Below are positions 32,746 through 44,011 of a DNA stretch of 64,000 bases, piece by piece. The number at the start of each line of letters is the position of its first letter. Position 1 is the stretch's first letter. The notes under the pieces were generated by a model, which saw only the letters and a program-made list of their open reading frames with translations, had not been told where the DNA came from and did no database searches. This DNA is from Zygnema cylindricum. Lineage: Eukaryota; Streptophyta; Zygnematophyceae; Zygnematales; Zygnemataceae. A program made the position numbers and the translations under genes. The stretch is taken from contig JBBHKE010001601.1 of the NCBI GenBank assembly GCA_037447655.1, positions 1-64,000 on the forward strand. Reading direction: 5' to 3'.

Positions 32746-32960
32746 TCTATTTTCCTTTAAACTCCTACAAACAAATAAACAAACACTCCTTTTTTTTTCC
32801 TTTTCTTTTCATAAAATTCAAGAAAAATATTTTTGTATTTAAAACAATGCATTTGATGAACAGGAATAATAATTGCACCACAAATTTTATTTAGAACCCC
32901 ACTTTTCATAAATCCGAGCCAAGATTTTATCCACCTCATCTCCTTTCTATCCACACTAAA
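32746..32960 (-). pseudogene. B1 RNase H tail remnant
   Basis: The frame 32954-32757 (RKEMRWIKSWLGFMKSG, then FYEKKRKKKG) aligns with the RNase H end of A1 (ELSWVKSLLGELGHLKSG...). The RNase H catalytic residues are not kept. Confidence 0.55.
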
Positions 32961-33527
32961 TCAAATTTCCCTCTTGTAATCCAAACTGCCAGCCCCATTT
33001 CCAATCTGCAACACACACCCAGATGCTAACCCTTTTACAGGCACACCTTTATAAATGCCATCACTCCCTTTAGTGATGTCAAACCCTTTACCCCCAAATA
33101 TTGAACTTTCCTCACTCTTTCCGATCAATTTCTTTCTAATATCACTTTCTATTTTTATTCCCAAAAAATATTTCTCCTCCCCTAAACCTTTCATTACATA
33201 TTTTCCTTCTCCCTTATCTTTTAGAGCCCCCGCTAGATTTACTTCTCCTCTTTCCTCGGAATCCGTTGAAGTCTCCATTTCCGACCAGTTTTGTGTTTCC
33301 AAAATATCTATGAAATTATCTTCATTTATTTTATCTTTTCCGTTTTCACTTATGGATCCTAGATCTGACTTTCTCATTTCTAAGTCATACACTCTACACT
33401 CCTTGACATCCTCAAGTACCTCCTCTCTGTTTACTTCCCTTATACCTCCAAAAGCACATTGTTGCCTTCGTGGAATTTCTGTGTACTTTTCTCTCTTCTC
33501 CATTCTATCGATGTGAAGAAGCTCCAA
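32961..33527 (-). CDS. B1 skeleton Pol (linker segments without catalytic blocks)
   Basis: A 188-codon open frame joins short Pol segments that are far apart in A1. PRRQQCAFGGIRE is from just before protease. KECRVYDLEMRKSDLG is from the integrase tail (A1 KGYRVYDLKRED). MKGLGEEKYFLGIKIESD is from the RT end (A1 MKDMGGAKYILGIQVERD). ASGCVLQIGNGAGSLDYKRE is from RNase H (A1 TSGYVLYVGDGACC). The DSG, HHCC, DDE, YVDD and RNase H acidic residues are all absent. The same joints occur in C1, so the structure predates both insertions. Whether it is translated or useful is unknown. Confidence 0.65.
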   Translation of the reverse strand: MELLHIDRMEKREKYTEIPRRQQCAFGGIREVNREEVLEDVKECRVYDLEMRKSDLGSISENGKDKINEDNFIDILETQNWSEMETSTDSEERGEVNLAGALKDKGEGKYVMKGLGEEKYFLGIKIESDIRKKLIGKSEESSIFGGKGFDITKGSDGIYKGVPVKGLASGCVLQIGNGAGSLDYKREI

Positions 33528-33844
33528 GATTTCTTCATCCTCTTTCTCCTCTTCCCCTTATTCCTTATCATTCACACTCCAACTTCTAAATTCTTCCAAA
33601 CGAGGACACTCCTCCATATAGTGACTCGGTTCTCTACAAAAGAAGCAAACCCTTTTTTTCAAAGCTCCCCTTTCTTTTCCTCCCCCTCTCTTTCCACCAA
33701 AGTTCTGATAAAGTTTACCTTTGTCTTTCTTCCTCTCATCACGCTTCCGTTCGTCACCGCCGATCCTCACATCACGCTTGCGCCAGTCACCACCAGCAGT
33801 AAATGCAGTCACTCGTCACTTCCCCTACGAAGCTCTAAAGTGCT

Positions 33845-34680
33845 TTCCCTCACAAGAATTATCCCCATGGTAATGCTCCAAGTCCATGAGGAGACTGTGG
33901 TTCTGAGACAAGTGTTGGTACTGAAGATGAAGAAGATGCAGCAGTAGTCATCGTAGAACAAATCAAGAGAGGAAGCTTCCACAAATACCGATGGCTGAAC
34001 AGCAACTTTGACAGACTATAACTTTCAGAAAAACGCTCCAAACGTCCTGAAAATTTGCCACAATGTAGATAACATACAAAGGAACACACACACAAAATTT
34101 CAATCAATTCCGCTCACAAAACTGTGAGATATGTAGAAATGAAATTACATAAAACTGAGTGTACAGTTTTCATATCATTTGTTCCTAAAAATCAAATTCA
34201 CTAAGTCCTGCTTTTATACACCGAAACTACACTAAGCTGTACGGAGGCATTCCAGCCGTACATCTAACATTCTATCACACATATTTACACCGAAGTTCAG
34301 ACAACGTAAAGTGATAATGATCTAGTCACGCCTCGTCACTATTTGTTGGCGGCGGCTGTCAGCGGTCCGATTAGAGGATTTGGCACCGTAGAATTGACTT
34401 CACGAAGTCCAGTGGTCCTGCCGAATTTCCGTACGTCCACGGAGGACATACTCACGCATTCTCCCAAGTGACGACACGTGTCCCAAGTGTGAATGAACCG
34501 TGAACTCCCAACTTCACTGTCACACTAATTTCGGTAAGTACTGAACCGAACTCAACCAAAAATAGCTTAAGTCCTAAACAGCTCTCTCTCACAGCTGAGG
34601 CATAAAGAGGACTAAAGCTTTCTAAAAACAACAGAGACATCCATTCCCTGTATACGGTAAATGATGTCTTCGTACTCATC
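33845..34680. other. Insertion of unknown type within B1 Gag
   Basis: C1 Gag sequence is continuous (CTCCAAGTCCATGAGGAG then CCATCC...), but in B1 it breaks after CCATGAGGAG (about 33892) and resumes near 34665. The intervening ~770 bp is unrelated, with GTACGG words, and I see no clear ends. Confidence 0.45.
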
Positions 34681-35325
34681 TTGGAGCTTCATAATTAATG
34701 TATTAATCTTTCTCTTCTCAGATTCTACATATCCCGCACTAGCAAGCTCAACATAAAACGCAACAATATCATTGCAAAAATCTATCATGCTACCGCCTTT
34801 ATAAACATAGGCCTCTATTTCTTGTTTTACTAACTGCTGCCTCTGTATAGTCTCACACTTATAAATCTAAATAAGTGTTTACCAGATTTCCGAAGACTTG
34901 GTTAGACTTAAAAGAGTGATAGCTATGGACTTAGACACATATCTAAGTATGAGATGTTTTGCTATAGTGTTTTTATATTCCCAAATTTTCTTGTCATTTT
35001 CTTCAGTTTTTTAGTTATAACCCCCCACAAGTGGAACCGTAGCAAAGAGCCTAGCTCCCCTCACCATAGGTGTCCTTTTATCCTTCTCCCCTATTTCCCC
35101 TTCCACGGTAATGATTTTCCCTTCACCTTCCGTTGCATCTGAACTCCGGTTGGTTTTCTGGGCTGCCCTTGATGATTCTCTATGATGAGCTCCTCCAAAG
35201 CCCGTTGGCAAACACCTCACTTGTCCCGAAACAATTCCCCACAAGTGCTTCTCGAAAAGCAATCCCTCCATCGTAAACTCCTAATAAGTGAAGTCTTTTC
35301 CAACAAACATACGCACCCTAGATGG

Positions 35326-35338
35326 TGGGCCCATAACC
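35326..35338 (-). other. B1 primer-binding site (half-tRNA type)
   Basis: GGTTATGGGCCCA in element sense, identical to A1 and C1. Confidence 0.85.
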
Positions 35339-35470
35339 CGAAATTCTATGGGCTCCATTGCCACACAGAATTCGCAGATCAAAATAAGCTAATCTAGAAA
35401 GTGCCGACTCCAAGTTTATATAAACCTAAATGATTGACCCCATTAAAGCTTCACCCTTGTGAAACAAGAC

Positions 35471-37280
35471 TTTTTGTGTGCTCAGTTCGACCACAAAATG
35501 CAAAGTTAGAAAATGTGATTTAGATACATTCACCCACTTTGACTTTCCCTTAGAAATGCAGCCACCAAAGCAGGCAAAAACTCTGACGGACTACACCCTT
35601 GTGTAGCCTGGACTCTCGTGAGTACGCAGCAAAAAGAATCACTGAATTTGGTCAACTAGGTTGATAGATATGGCTGGCCAAAGTTTGCCTTTTATACAAG
35701 ATGCTCTCTAGGAGAGGCGGCTACCTACCCAAAATATTCTAAGTCCTAAACCCCTCTCTAAACCCTCTAGTACCGAGGTACTGACCAATCACAGGACTGT
35801 ACCGTACAGTGAAGTACAGATGTTAGTGTACTTTTTTGTGTGCTCAGTTCCACCACAAAATGCAAAGTTAGAAAATGTGATTTAGATACATTCACCCACT
35901 TTGACTTTCCCTTAGAAATGCAGCCACCAAGGCAGGCAAAAACTCTGACGGGCTACACCCTTGTGTAGCCTGGACTCCCCTGAGTACGCAGCAAAAAGAA
36001 TCACTGTATTTGGTCAACTAGGTTGATAGATATGGCTGGCCAAAGTTTACCTTTTATACAAGATGCTCTTTGGGAGAGGCGGCTACCTACCCAAAATATT
36101 CTAAGTCCTAAACCCCTATCTAAACCCTCTATTACCGAGGTACTGACCAATCACAGGACTGTACCGTACAGTGAAGTACAGATGTTGATGTACTTTTTTG
36201 TGTGCTCAGTTCCACCACAAAATGCAAAGTTAGAAAATGTGATTTAGATACATTCACCCACTTTGACTTTCCCTTAGAAATGGAGCCACCAAGGCAAGCA
36301 AAAACTCTGACGGGCTACACCCATGTGTAGCCTGGACTCCCTTGAGTCCGCAGCAAAAAGAATCACTGAATTTGGTCAACTAGGTTGATAGATATGGCTG
36401 GCCAAAGTTTTTCTTTTATACAAGATGCTCTCTGGGAGAAGCGGCTACCTACCCAAAATATTCTAAGTCCTAAACCCCTCTCTAAACCCTCTAGTACCGA
36501 GGTACTGACCAATCACAAGACTGTAATGTAGAGTGAAGTACAGATGTTGGTGTACTTTTTTGTGTGCTCAGTTCCACCACAAAATGCAAAGTTAGAAAAT
36601 GTGATTTAGATACATTCACCCACTTTGACTTTCCCTTAGAAATTCAGCCACCAAGGCAGGCAAAAACTCTGACGGACTACACCCTTGTGTAGCCTGGACT
36701 CCCCTGAGTACGCAGCAAAAAGAATCACTGTATTTGGTCAACTAGGTTGATAGATATGGCTGGCCAAAGTTTGCCTTTTATACAAGATGCTCTTTGGGAG
36801 AGGCGGCTACCTACCCAAAATATTCTAAGTCCTAAACCCCTCTCTAAACCCTCTATTACCGAGGTACTGACCAATCACAGGACTGTAATGTACAGTGAAG
36901 TACAGATGTTGATGTACTTTTTTGTGTGCTCAGTTCCACCACAAAATGTAAAGTTAGAAAATGTGATTTAGATACATTCACCCACTTTGACTTTCCCTTA
37001 GAAATGCAGCCACCAAGGCAAGCAAAAACTCTGACGGGCTACACCCTTGTGTAGCCTGGACTCCCTTGAGTCTGCAGCAAAAAGAATCACTGAATTTGGT
37101 CAACTAGTTGATAGATATGGCTGGCCAAAGTTTGCCTTTTATACAAGATGCTCTCTGGGAGAGGCGGCTACCTACCCAAAATATTCTAAGTCCTAAACCC
37201 CTCTCTAAACCCTCTAGTACTGAGGTACTGACCAATCACAAGATTGTACCGTACAGTGAAGTACAGATGTTGGTGTACTT
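35471..37280. repeat. Five 362-bp tandem units within the B1 5' LTR
   Basis: Units start at 35471, 35833, 36195, 36557 and 36919, each 362 bp, opening with TTTTTGTGTGCTCAGTTC. Units 2 and 4 share variants (CACTGTATTTGG, CTCTTTGGGAG, CTATTACCGAGG). Units 3 and 5 share others, indicating duplication as a dimer. The junction joins TGTACTT to TTTTGTGTGC at a short T-run microhomology. Confidence 0.95.
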
Positions 37281-37636
37281 TCTGTACGGACAATGTACGC
37301 CGTCGCCATTATGCGACTTTTGTCACATTCGGATTGGTCGTCTTCCGTTCCGGAGATTCCATAAACCTGTATGATGTTGCCACGTGTTATCTAGGGTGGC
37401 GGAGTCCGCAAACGGCCAAATTGTCCTTTCCACGAAGGCGGCGCTAACCACGGCCGTCCGATTGATATCGGTATTTTATACAGACCATCGAAACAAATGT
37501 CCGTACTATCTGTTTTGTCCGGTACTAATAGTACAAGTGTTTTTATGTCCAATATACCATAATCCATTTAAATGGAAAATCCTACGTGTCCATGTTTATA
37601 TACATATCAAACCTAATATACCTTAGCTCTAGTCCT

Positions 37637-37715
37637 ACACTAAATGGACAAAGGTACGGGCTACGGGTGACTTGACAGATAACAGGTATCAAGATCAAAT
37701 CCTGGGTCCGTCAAG
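37637..37715 (+). other. tRNA-like module in B1 5' LTR
   Basis: CTAAATGGACAAAGGTACGGGC then AAGATCAAATCCTGGG; CTTGAC and GTCAAG can pair around it. It is longer than the 3' LTR version. Confidence 0.4.
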
Positions 37716-37903
37716 TACCTTTGGCACATCTACCTAAATCATCCCTTGTTTTCTCTAGTGAGCTTAGGCAGCCATGGCTCTAGCTCCCAATCCAGCCTTC
37801 AGTGACTACGACAAGTGTGGGGGCTTGGAGAGGGGAGTTAGAGGCAGGTTGTCTCTGCTCTATTTCTATCCTAATAGACCTAGAAAATACTCAAATATCA
37901 ACA

Positions 37904-38860
37904 CATTAGAATCAAACCGTTCTTCCATTTGCCAAAATTATGAGCACCTCCTCTGCCCCCTCTTCCACTACTACCTTTACCTCTTTGTGGTCTAGAGGTG
38001 CCTTTTCCATTGAGCAAATTTATAGATGCATTTTCATCATCTGACAACATTAAAGGGGGCGGATCCACTACTTCCACTTGATAAATTGTCTCCTCTACTC
38101 GTTGTTTCCCACGTCTTATCCACTCTCTTTAAATAGCTGACGGCAAATTCGTATGTCCCCCTCCTCTTTGATTGAATAATCTCTTTCAAGGTGCGGAGGT
38201 AATCGGGATTTACCTTCAAAAATATATGTAATTTGTGATCTTCAGCGAGCATTCGACCAATGCTAGTTAACTGCTCCACCACAATATTAAATCGTTTTAC
38301 AGCATCATCAATCGACTCATTCTCTGTAAATTTAAATTGGATGAATTTTTCGAAATCAAATTGCCCTTTATCTTTCGCCCCTTTCTCAAACTGATTTTGA
38401 ATTCCCACCCGACATTCATGAGCAGTTCCGTACGCTAAGAAGTGATCTAACAACTGACGGATAACAACTTTGCATAAGACCGTTAGTGGCTGAGATGTCA
38501 CTTGAAGATCCTTCGGTTCCTTCTCATCTCCGCTCACAATTTTCCACAAATTCTTCAACATAAGCTCCCCTTTGATGTACTTTTTCCACACCACGTAATT
38601 CGATCCATTGAATTACACCGTTTTACCGGACATGCGAAAATTCTCCTCCTCATTGCTGACATCCACATCATCCTCAAGTTTTGCCTTCCCTTTTCGTAAT
38701 TTTTCTTTTTTATTTTTTCTTTTTGTCATCCTCTTCTTCCGAATCCGAATCACTCTCATCACTATCATCCGGATCTGGATCCGGTTTGACTTGTATATTG
38801 TTCCTCTGAGCGGCCGAGAGGCGCTGGTCGAAGGTGCGGACAAGACCATCAAATAAAGTC
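37904..38860 (-). pseudogene. Copia D Gag, N-terminal and capsid side
   Basis: The minus strand reads MSGKTV, then after a frame change NYVVWKKYIKGELMLKNLWK (38594 onward) and KRFNIVVEQLTSIGRMLAED, typical of copia Gag. The basic RGGRGG segment stands before the knuckle. An acidic DSDESDSDSEEEDDKKKK segment precedes the Met. The gene is cut at 37904 by B1 and continues at 31607. It is distinct from the A/B/C Gag. Confidence 0.65.
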
Positions 38861-40306
38861 ACAGAACGGAAATCACGTCGTACGTGGCGTATCAGACGAT
38901 ATGTCTTTTTTTCGCTAAAATAACATATTATATAAAAATATAAAATTTGAAATTTAAAAAATACTATATATCGCAATATATGTCGGGATAATTTATGTTG
39001 GTCTTGGTACGATGTATCGAGGATTCTGCTCGATCGATACTCGATATATCGAATATCGAAATTATCGCGATATGAATTTACCCGATACCCAAAACTAGTT
39101 TTTTAGTTCATGAAGGTTCGGTTGACATTGCATAAAGGATCGGTTGACATTGCATACAGGATTGGTTGACAGCTGTACAATGCTTACTGATGATAGATTA
39201 TGAGCGCAACAAAAGTGACCAAATTTACGTTATATATATATATAGATATACTACTTATATTTGTATGTATATACATATATGTTTAATGAGCGCAGACACT
39301 CGCGTTACTACCATAGATGTCCTATGCGCATAACACGCACGGATTAAACTAACGATTACTACGTACAGTGCGCATCAAACGATGGACAACTATGGTTCCT
39401 ACTGTAGGTTACCATATCTTGAGCAAGATCAAAATCCCGTGTCCTGCCCAATTAACGAGTATCTTACACGTGGCAAAAAGTTATGCACGGTACAGTACAG
39501 TAAAGAGTGATAGCGTACCTAACTTGCACGTGGCAGAAAATGATGTACGCACAGTACAGGATTGTCACGTACTTTGTAGAATTGTATAATCAACTTGCCA
39601 ACATTGCCGTCCTTCTAATGGACAGCTGCCACTCTGATATATCATTATACTCCACACATGCAAGTATCGACAACCGACATCCACTGCACCGCGAAGGACC
39701 ACCTGCCACGTTTCGACTTCTGCCAGCCTGTTAATAAACAAGGCGGTAGGGACCGGGGAAGGTCATTAACGGTTAACAAATCTAGTTTTACTGTGGAATT
39801 ACTTGTAACTACACGGTGCATAGAATCTACAGTAGTCTTTACGACCAATCATATTCTGTAGGGTTTTGTGAGACCTACTTTTTGGAATCTGCGTGGCAAT
39901 CAAAATGTGACACGTGTGTGATAAATGTTTTTAGGTGAATTTAAAAATAATTGTCATGCGACATGACAGGACATCCTGCCGAATTTGTACATGTTTTTGT
40001 GCTCCTTATTGGCTCCCGAAGATTTCACCTGTTTTCCAAGCGTCCGAAGATCTGTCTTTCGTCTTTTGCTTCGCCAAACAACTTGTGTCAGAACCGTACA
40101 TCCAGGAAACGACAGTTCAGTCCACAATCTCGGCACGGAAAAAATGATTCTGTATGCACGTTCGTCCGTACGCCATGCAAACTTTCATCCCTTTGCGATT
40201 CTGAGATTCTCAATCTTGTCGTTATAGAGCAGGTGAAATATTCTCAGCCAACCGATTCGCAAGAATCGCCAAGCGTCCACCCGGTATATTATTAAGACTA
40301 CAGTAA
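38861..40306. other. Non-coding, several short repeats
   Basis: No gene seen. Features are an ATATCG-rich patch (38960-39085), three 22-bp GGTTGACATTGCATA repeats (39117-39180), an AT microsatellite near 39230, and GCACGTGGCA-rich repeats of about 65 bp (39460-39590). Confidence 0.6.
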
Positions 40307-40507
40307 CACCGTGCATCGCTATTAGTGTTAATAATTTTTTCACCACTTCAAACATATTTAATCCGTACACAATTGTCAAATTTTCAATTTGAGACCGTCA
40401 ATCGGAAGCTGAGAATCTTATCTTTCAATCACAACCGTAGGATCCATATTCCGAAAAGTGTGTACGGAGAAAAGATGTTTTAAGTGGCAAAAAAACCATG
40501 AACACTA

Positions 40508-41125
40508 CACCGCGAATCGTAATTAGAGTAATGAAAATATTAGAGTAAAAAATCCAAAAAAAACAATTAGAGTAATTGACGCTAATTTATGTGATAGAGC
40601 TTTTTCAACTATGAAGTTTACTCTAATTTATTTAGTTATTCTATATTGGGTTATGTCGATGATAATTATGTGCGCGATAATTATGAACACTAAATTACGT
40701 AGACGTACAAAATGTGTCAGTCCGGAATAGTATTGACGTCATTATGACGCTAGGAATATTTGTCGCATTGAATGTCAGTTAATGTTCACACTGACGACGA
40801 TGCTGTCGACGGACGAGAGTTATCCGAACGGCTTTTTTTCGATGTGATTGATTTTTTTGTTTAGTGCGATTTCACGTGCGAGTGCGATTCTATTAAATCA
40901 TTATTTGTACCTTTTTACTTATAAAAGTACATTTTTGCACGGTCAGACGTCGTCCGTACTCCACACTATTTACAAGTAACCTATTTTAGAATTTTTTACG
41001 CTAATTAAACCTCACCTAAATTAGAATAATGAAAAAATTAGAATAGATTACTCTATTTGATGTGATAGAGTCGAAATTTCGAGCGACCGAATTAGAGTAA
41101 TTTACTCTAATTACGATTCGCGGTG
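40508..41125. mobile_element. CACCGCG MITE family M1, copy 1 (618 bp)
   Basis: It begins CACCGCGAATCGTAATTAG and ends in its exact complement, with TA at 40506-40507 and 41126-41127. The terminal repeats continue imperfectly through AGAGTAAT / ATTACTCT. It is non-coding. Three further copies lie at 44.0-53.4 kb. Confidence 0.85.
40921..40974 (+). promoter_or_regulatory. MITE palindrome-plus-TATA module, copy 4
   Basis: GCACGGTCAGACGTCGTCCGTAC then CACACTATTTA; arms are degenerate. Confidence 0.4.
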
Positions 41126-41149
41126 TACAGTAATAGCGATTCATGGTGT

Positions 41150-41973
41150 ATTATCGAAAATTAAATATCGTATTCGAGCGTTTTTAGGTGTGAAGGTCGC
41201 GTGTGAGGGGGTCCACGTCGCCCTGCACTCCTTTCACTCCAATTTCGGTTTACGACGCCTCGCGCCGCGCGGCGCGTCGCAAGTATAAATATGTTTAGGG
41301 TTTTTTTCTCATTCGTGTTTTTTCTATATAAAAAAAAACCCAAACCAATAACCCTATGACCCTAAAAATCCGCGGTACCCGGGCGGTATTTTGCAAGTGT
41401 GCAGGTCTCGGCGCATTTCGCCTCGTGTAGGAGACCTGCACACCCTGCACACCACGGGCGAGAAAACTAACGAACCTTACCTGTATGTACCCGAATACTT
41501 TGTCGCACTGTGAGTAGTGGACAAAGGTGGTCCCCAAAATGGCACACATCGTCAAACGGAATCCTATTGGAGGATTTATGAAAGACTTTCTCCACAGTAC
41601 GGCTGTATGACGGCCACGTCATGACGTGGCAGAAGTGGAACCGCCACCCGACAAGGCATGTCAGGCGCAAGTGGCAATTTAGGTTTGATGACGTCAGCAG
41701 TATAGTTAGCGAAGGTAAAATAAAATAATATAAATTGCAACCGTTGATATAAATCCGGGCGGCCCGAATGTCCCTTCATAAAAAAAAAAACTAGAATCGG
41801 AGGACAATTCAGTGCGGAGCTAAAAAATGTCAGGAAGACAGAAGAGGACGGAAGATCCGTAGGGTTTTACGTGCGCCGAAAAAACGTTCCAATGGAGTTC
41901 ATTGGAAACGCTTTTCACAAAAAGAGGAGGTGAATTAGTGTAGAACTGTACGGATAAACAACGTTATCCGCTA
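41150..41973. other. GC-rich island with palindromes and TATA-like box; no gene recognised
   Basis: It contains the 16-bp perfect palindrome CGCGCCGCGCGGCGCG (41261-41276), then AGTATAAATATG (41281-41292). A hairpin has 13-bp arms GTGTGCAGGTCTC / GAGACCTGCACAC (41397-41409, 41431-41443). Frames through it show no domain. Confidence 0.6.
41397..41443. repeat. Perfect 13-bp-arm hairpin
   Basis: GTGTGCAGGTCTC, a 21-base spacer, and GAGACCTGCACAC; the CCTGCACAC half is repeated once more immediately downstream. Confidence 0.9.
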
Positions 41974-42306
41974 CACCGCGAATCGTTATAAGTGTCAAAG
42001 TTTAAATAGTGCTGAAGAAAATTTACCGTAATTGATGCTAATTAAGATTTTTTTTGTTTTTTTTTTAAAAGGTGTATTCTAATTTCGGCATTATGCTAAT
42101 TTGGGAACAGCAAAAATGTAATATTCGCCGTACGATTAAAAACTTTAATATATGTATCCGTACAAAATATTAGAAATCGTACGCCGTCGTGAAATTTAGA
42201 TATCCGTACATGTCCAGACTAGTTTACGTGTCAGACTAATCCCGTTTTTTGAGCGCACGTTCCTATGCGTGCGCGTATAATTTAATTCATTTTTAAATTT
42301 TCACTT

Positions 42307-42360
42307 GAAAAGGTATATTTATGTACGGTATGACATCGACCGTACATCACACTATTTAAA
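42307..42360 (+). promoter_or_regulatory. MITE palindrome-plus-TATA module, copy 5
   Basis: GTACGGTATGACATCGACCGTAC then CACACTATTTAAA. Confidence 0.5.
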
Positions 42361-42519
42361 TCTTAATGTACTTTCGTTCTTTACTCTATTTTGTACGGTA
42401 CCTTAATTAACGTCAAGGAAAAATTAAAATCATGTATCCTATTTGAGGAAAAAAATCATAGTTGTTCAAATCGCGCTATTTTTTGCTTTTTTCCAATTAA
42501 AACGTACAATTCGTGACTT

Positions 42520-42860
42520 TTGAATAAATCGGAAAAAAAAGCGATGTACTTTCTGTCCGGTAAACTGAACGGATAATTTACAGAAACTGTACGGTATGTA
42601 CAGTAACTGTACGGTTTTGTACCAAGAAAGTACGGAATTTGACTAAAAGATACGTTGCACTTCGTAGTACTTTCTGTCCGGTAAACTGAACAGAAATTTA
42701 ACGGGAAACGTCCGGAATTGTAACAAAATTGTACGGACTATGACGAAAAGAGACGGGAACTGTACGAACAATGTACAAACTGCGTTATATGTAAAACTCA
42801 ATTTCTTTTACATGTACGGAATTGTACGGAAGAAAATTTATTAACGATTTTAACGATTTT
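42520..42860. repeat. Cluster of GTACGG / TGTACG words
   Basis: More than ten GTAC-containing words, many as TGTACGG, occur in 340 bp. GTACTTTCTGTCCGGTAAACTGAAC-like sequence occurs twice (42545, 42668). Confidence 0.7.
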
Positions 42861-43280
42861 TTCAAAAGGTTCAATGCGTTTGTTACGTATAATTCGTCGT
42901 GATTAAATCGTTCGCACGAAACGCCGTGAACAACTATGAAAAAAACCCATAGTGCAAAAGTAGGCTTTTTTTATGGTAGGCCTTTGGTAGGCGCACAAAA
43001 CTTTGCACAAAACTATCGCAACGTAGGCATACTGTATGTGTGTGCGTCGTGCACACTCCTGTACGAACGTCCGAACCTGACGTAAGATCAAAGTACAGCG
43101 CACGCCGCCGGATGGAATTTTTTAGCGAACTGGCACGGAGTAGGATGACATTCCGTGGGAAAAAAAACAGGGAAAAAAAAAACCGGGAAAATTCTCAAAT
43201 AGCGTAGTTTACTCTATTTTTTTCATTGCTCTAATTAGGGATATTTTCCAAGTACCGTAAAAAATGAAAGTACGTTGTCT

Positions 43281-43333
43281 CTTAAATAGAGGGGTGTACG
43301 GTCAGTGTCAGACCGTACATAAATGTACCTTTT
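43281..43333 (-). promoter_or_regulatory. MITE palindrome-plus-TATA module, copy 6
   Basis: Identical palindrome to copy 3 (TACGGTC-AGTGTCA-GACCGTA) in a fragment of the 14.2-kb-type MITE. Confidence 0.5.
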
Positions 43334-43609
43334 TTAAGTTAAAAAGTACAATAAATTAGTTTTAGTAACCGCGGACGCATGAGAATGTGCGTTCTAAAAA
43401 GGGAAAAAAACCATGTCGTAAAAAATTCCGTTCACACACATTCGTCTGACAGCCGCGTTTCGACCGTGTGAACGCCAACAGGGTTGGTCCGTAGGTTTTG
43501 GTAATTTTTTTGGCAGTGTGGTATTTATTTTTTTTTTATCGTCCCATACTGCTTGGTTGGTCAATTTGAGGCTTTATTTAGTGTGACCCTCAAAATTGAA
43601 GACGCTAAT

Positions 43610-43940
43610 ATGACAGATTGTCTTTTCGTAAGTTGTGTTATGGGATTTTCATGTGATCATTTTAAAATCGCCTACTTTGATCAGTGACCGTCCGATCGTC
43701 CGAATCTGACAGTTTAAATAAAAATTCCTTCAAAACTCACAGAAATATTTGTTTTTGTCCGATTTTTTTTCAAAATTTAGACATGTCGTTTAATTCTCTA
43801 TCGATCGATGTGCAACTCAACCCTGTCCCTATTTTATTTCATTTTGCGGCCAATACAATATGGGTCTTAAGGGCATATTGTATGTTTTGCGTACAATAGG
43901 CATATTGTATGGGCGTACAGTCACCTACTTTTGAACTATG
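43610..43940. mobile_element. hAT-type MITE, copy 2 (one end degraded)
   Basis: Complementary in orientation to the copy at 19355-19809. It ends CCTACTTTTGAACTATG. The left terminal repeat is not evident, so the target duplication cannot be checked. Confidence 0.6.
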
Positions 43941-44011
43941 AAAAAATCAAAATTTTAAGAACCCAAATTAGTGTCTTTGACACTAATAACGATGCGCGGT
44001 ATACAGTAATA

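Larger units (their letters stand above)
33528..35358 (-). pseudogene. B1 Gag, frameshifted and partly deleted
   Basis: Pieces match the intact C1 Gag in order. The LTR start MEPIEFRVMGPPSRV is followed by a TAG near the primer-binding site. Then come EGLLFEKHLWGIVSGQVRC, capsid pieces at 34700-35000, and the basic region plus knuckle VCFFCREPSHYMEEC (CCHC with Gly to Ser). Positions 33860-34680 contain unrelated sequence inserted within Gag, without recognisable ends. Confidence 0.7.
31608..37903 (-). mobile_element. Copia B1, non-autonomous, with expanded 5' LTR
   Basis: Minus strand; TG/CG...CA ends, flanked by the exact 5-bp duplication CATTA (31603-31607, 37904-37908). The 3' LTR is 1121 bp and the 5' LTR 2565 bp because of a five-unit tandem array. 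The internal part (32729-35338) holds a damaged Gag and a skeleton of Pol with all catalytic blocks missing, as in C1. It is inserted in the gag of copia D. Confidence 0.9.
35339..37903 (-). repeat. B1 5' LTR (expanded, 2565 bp)
   Basis: Outer parts match the 3' LTR. The inner end has CG instead of TG. The excess length is four extra 362-bp units. A tRNA-like module lies at 37637-37715. Confidence 0.9.
40307..41148. mobile_element. CACCGTG-ended MITE split by a second MITE
   Basis: The left end CACCGTGCATCGCTATTAG pairs with the right end complement CACCATGAATCGCTATTA (41131-41148). The left 200 bp is homologous to 7928-8145. A complete TA-flanked MITE (40508-41125) is inserted near its right end. 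Confidence 0.65.
41974..44000. mobile_element. Long CACCGCG-ended element (about 2 kb) with nested insertions
   Basis: The left end CACCGCGAATCGTTATAAG TGTCAAAG matches the complement of the right end near 43974-44000 over about 27 bases. TA lies on the left, and an imperfect ATA on the right. Inside are part of a 14.2-kb-type MITE (43190-43480) and hAT MITE copy 2. No transposase frame is visible. Confidence 0.55.

Noticed and set aside
33055-33947. Plus-strand frames of 153 and 162 codons
   Set aside because: They are the antisense of B1 Gag and skeleton Pol and have S/F/P-rich shadow composition.
35471-37280. Regular repeats as a CRISPR array
   Set aside because: Units are 362 bp, contiguous and LTR-derived, with no spacer structure; the setting is eukaryotic.
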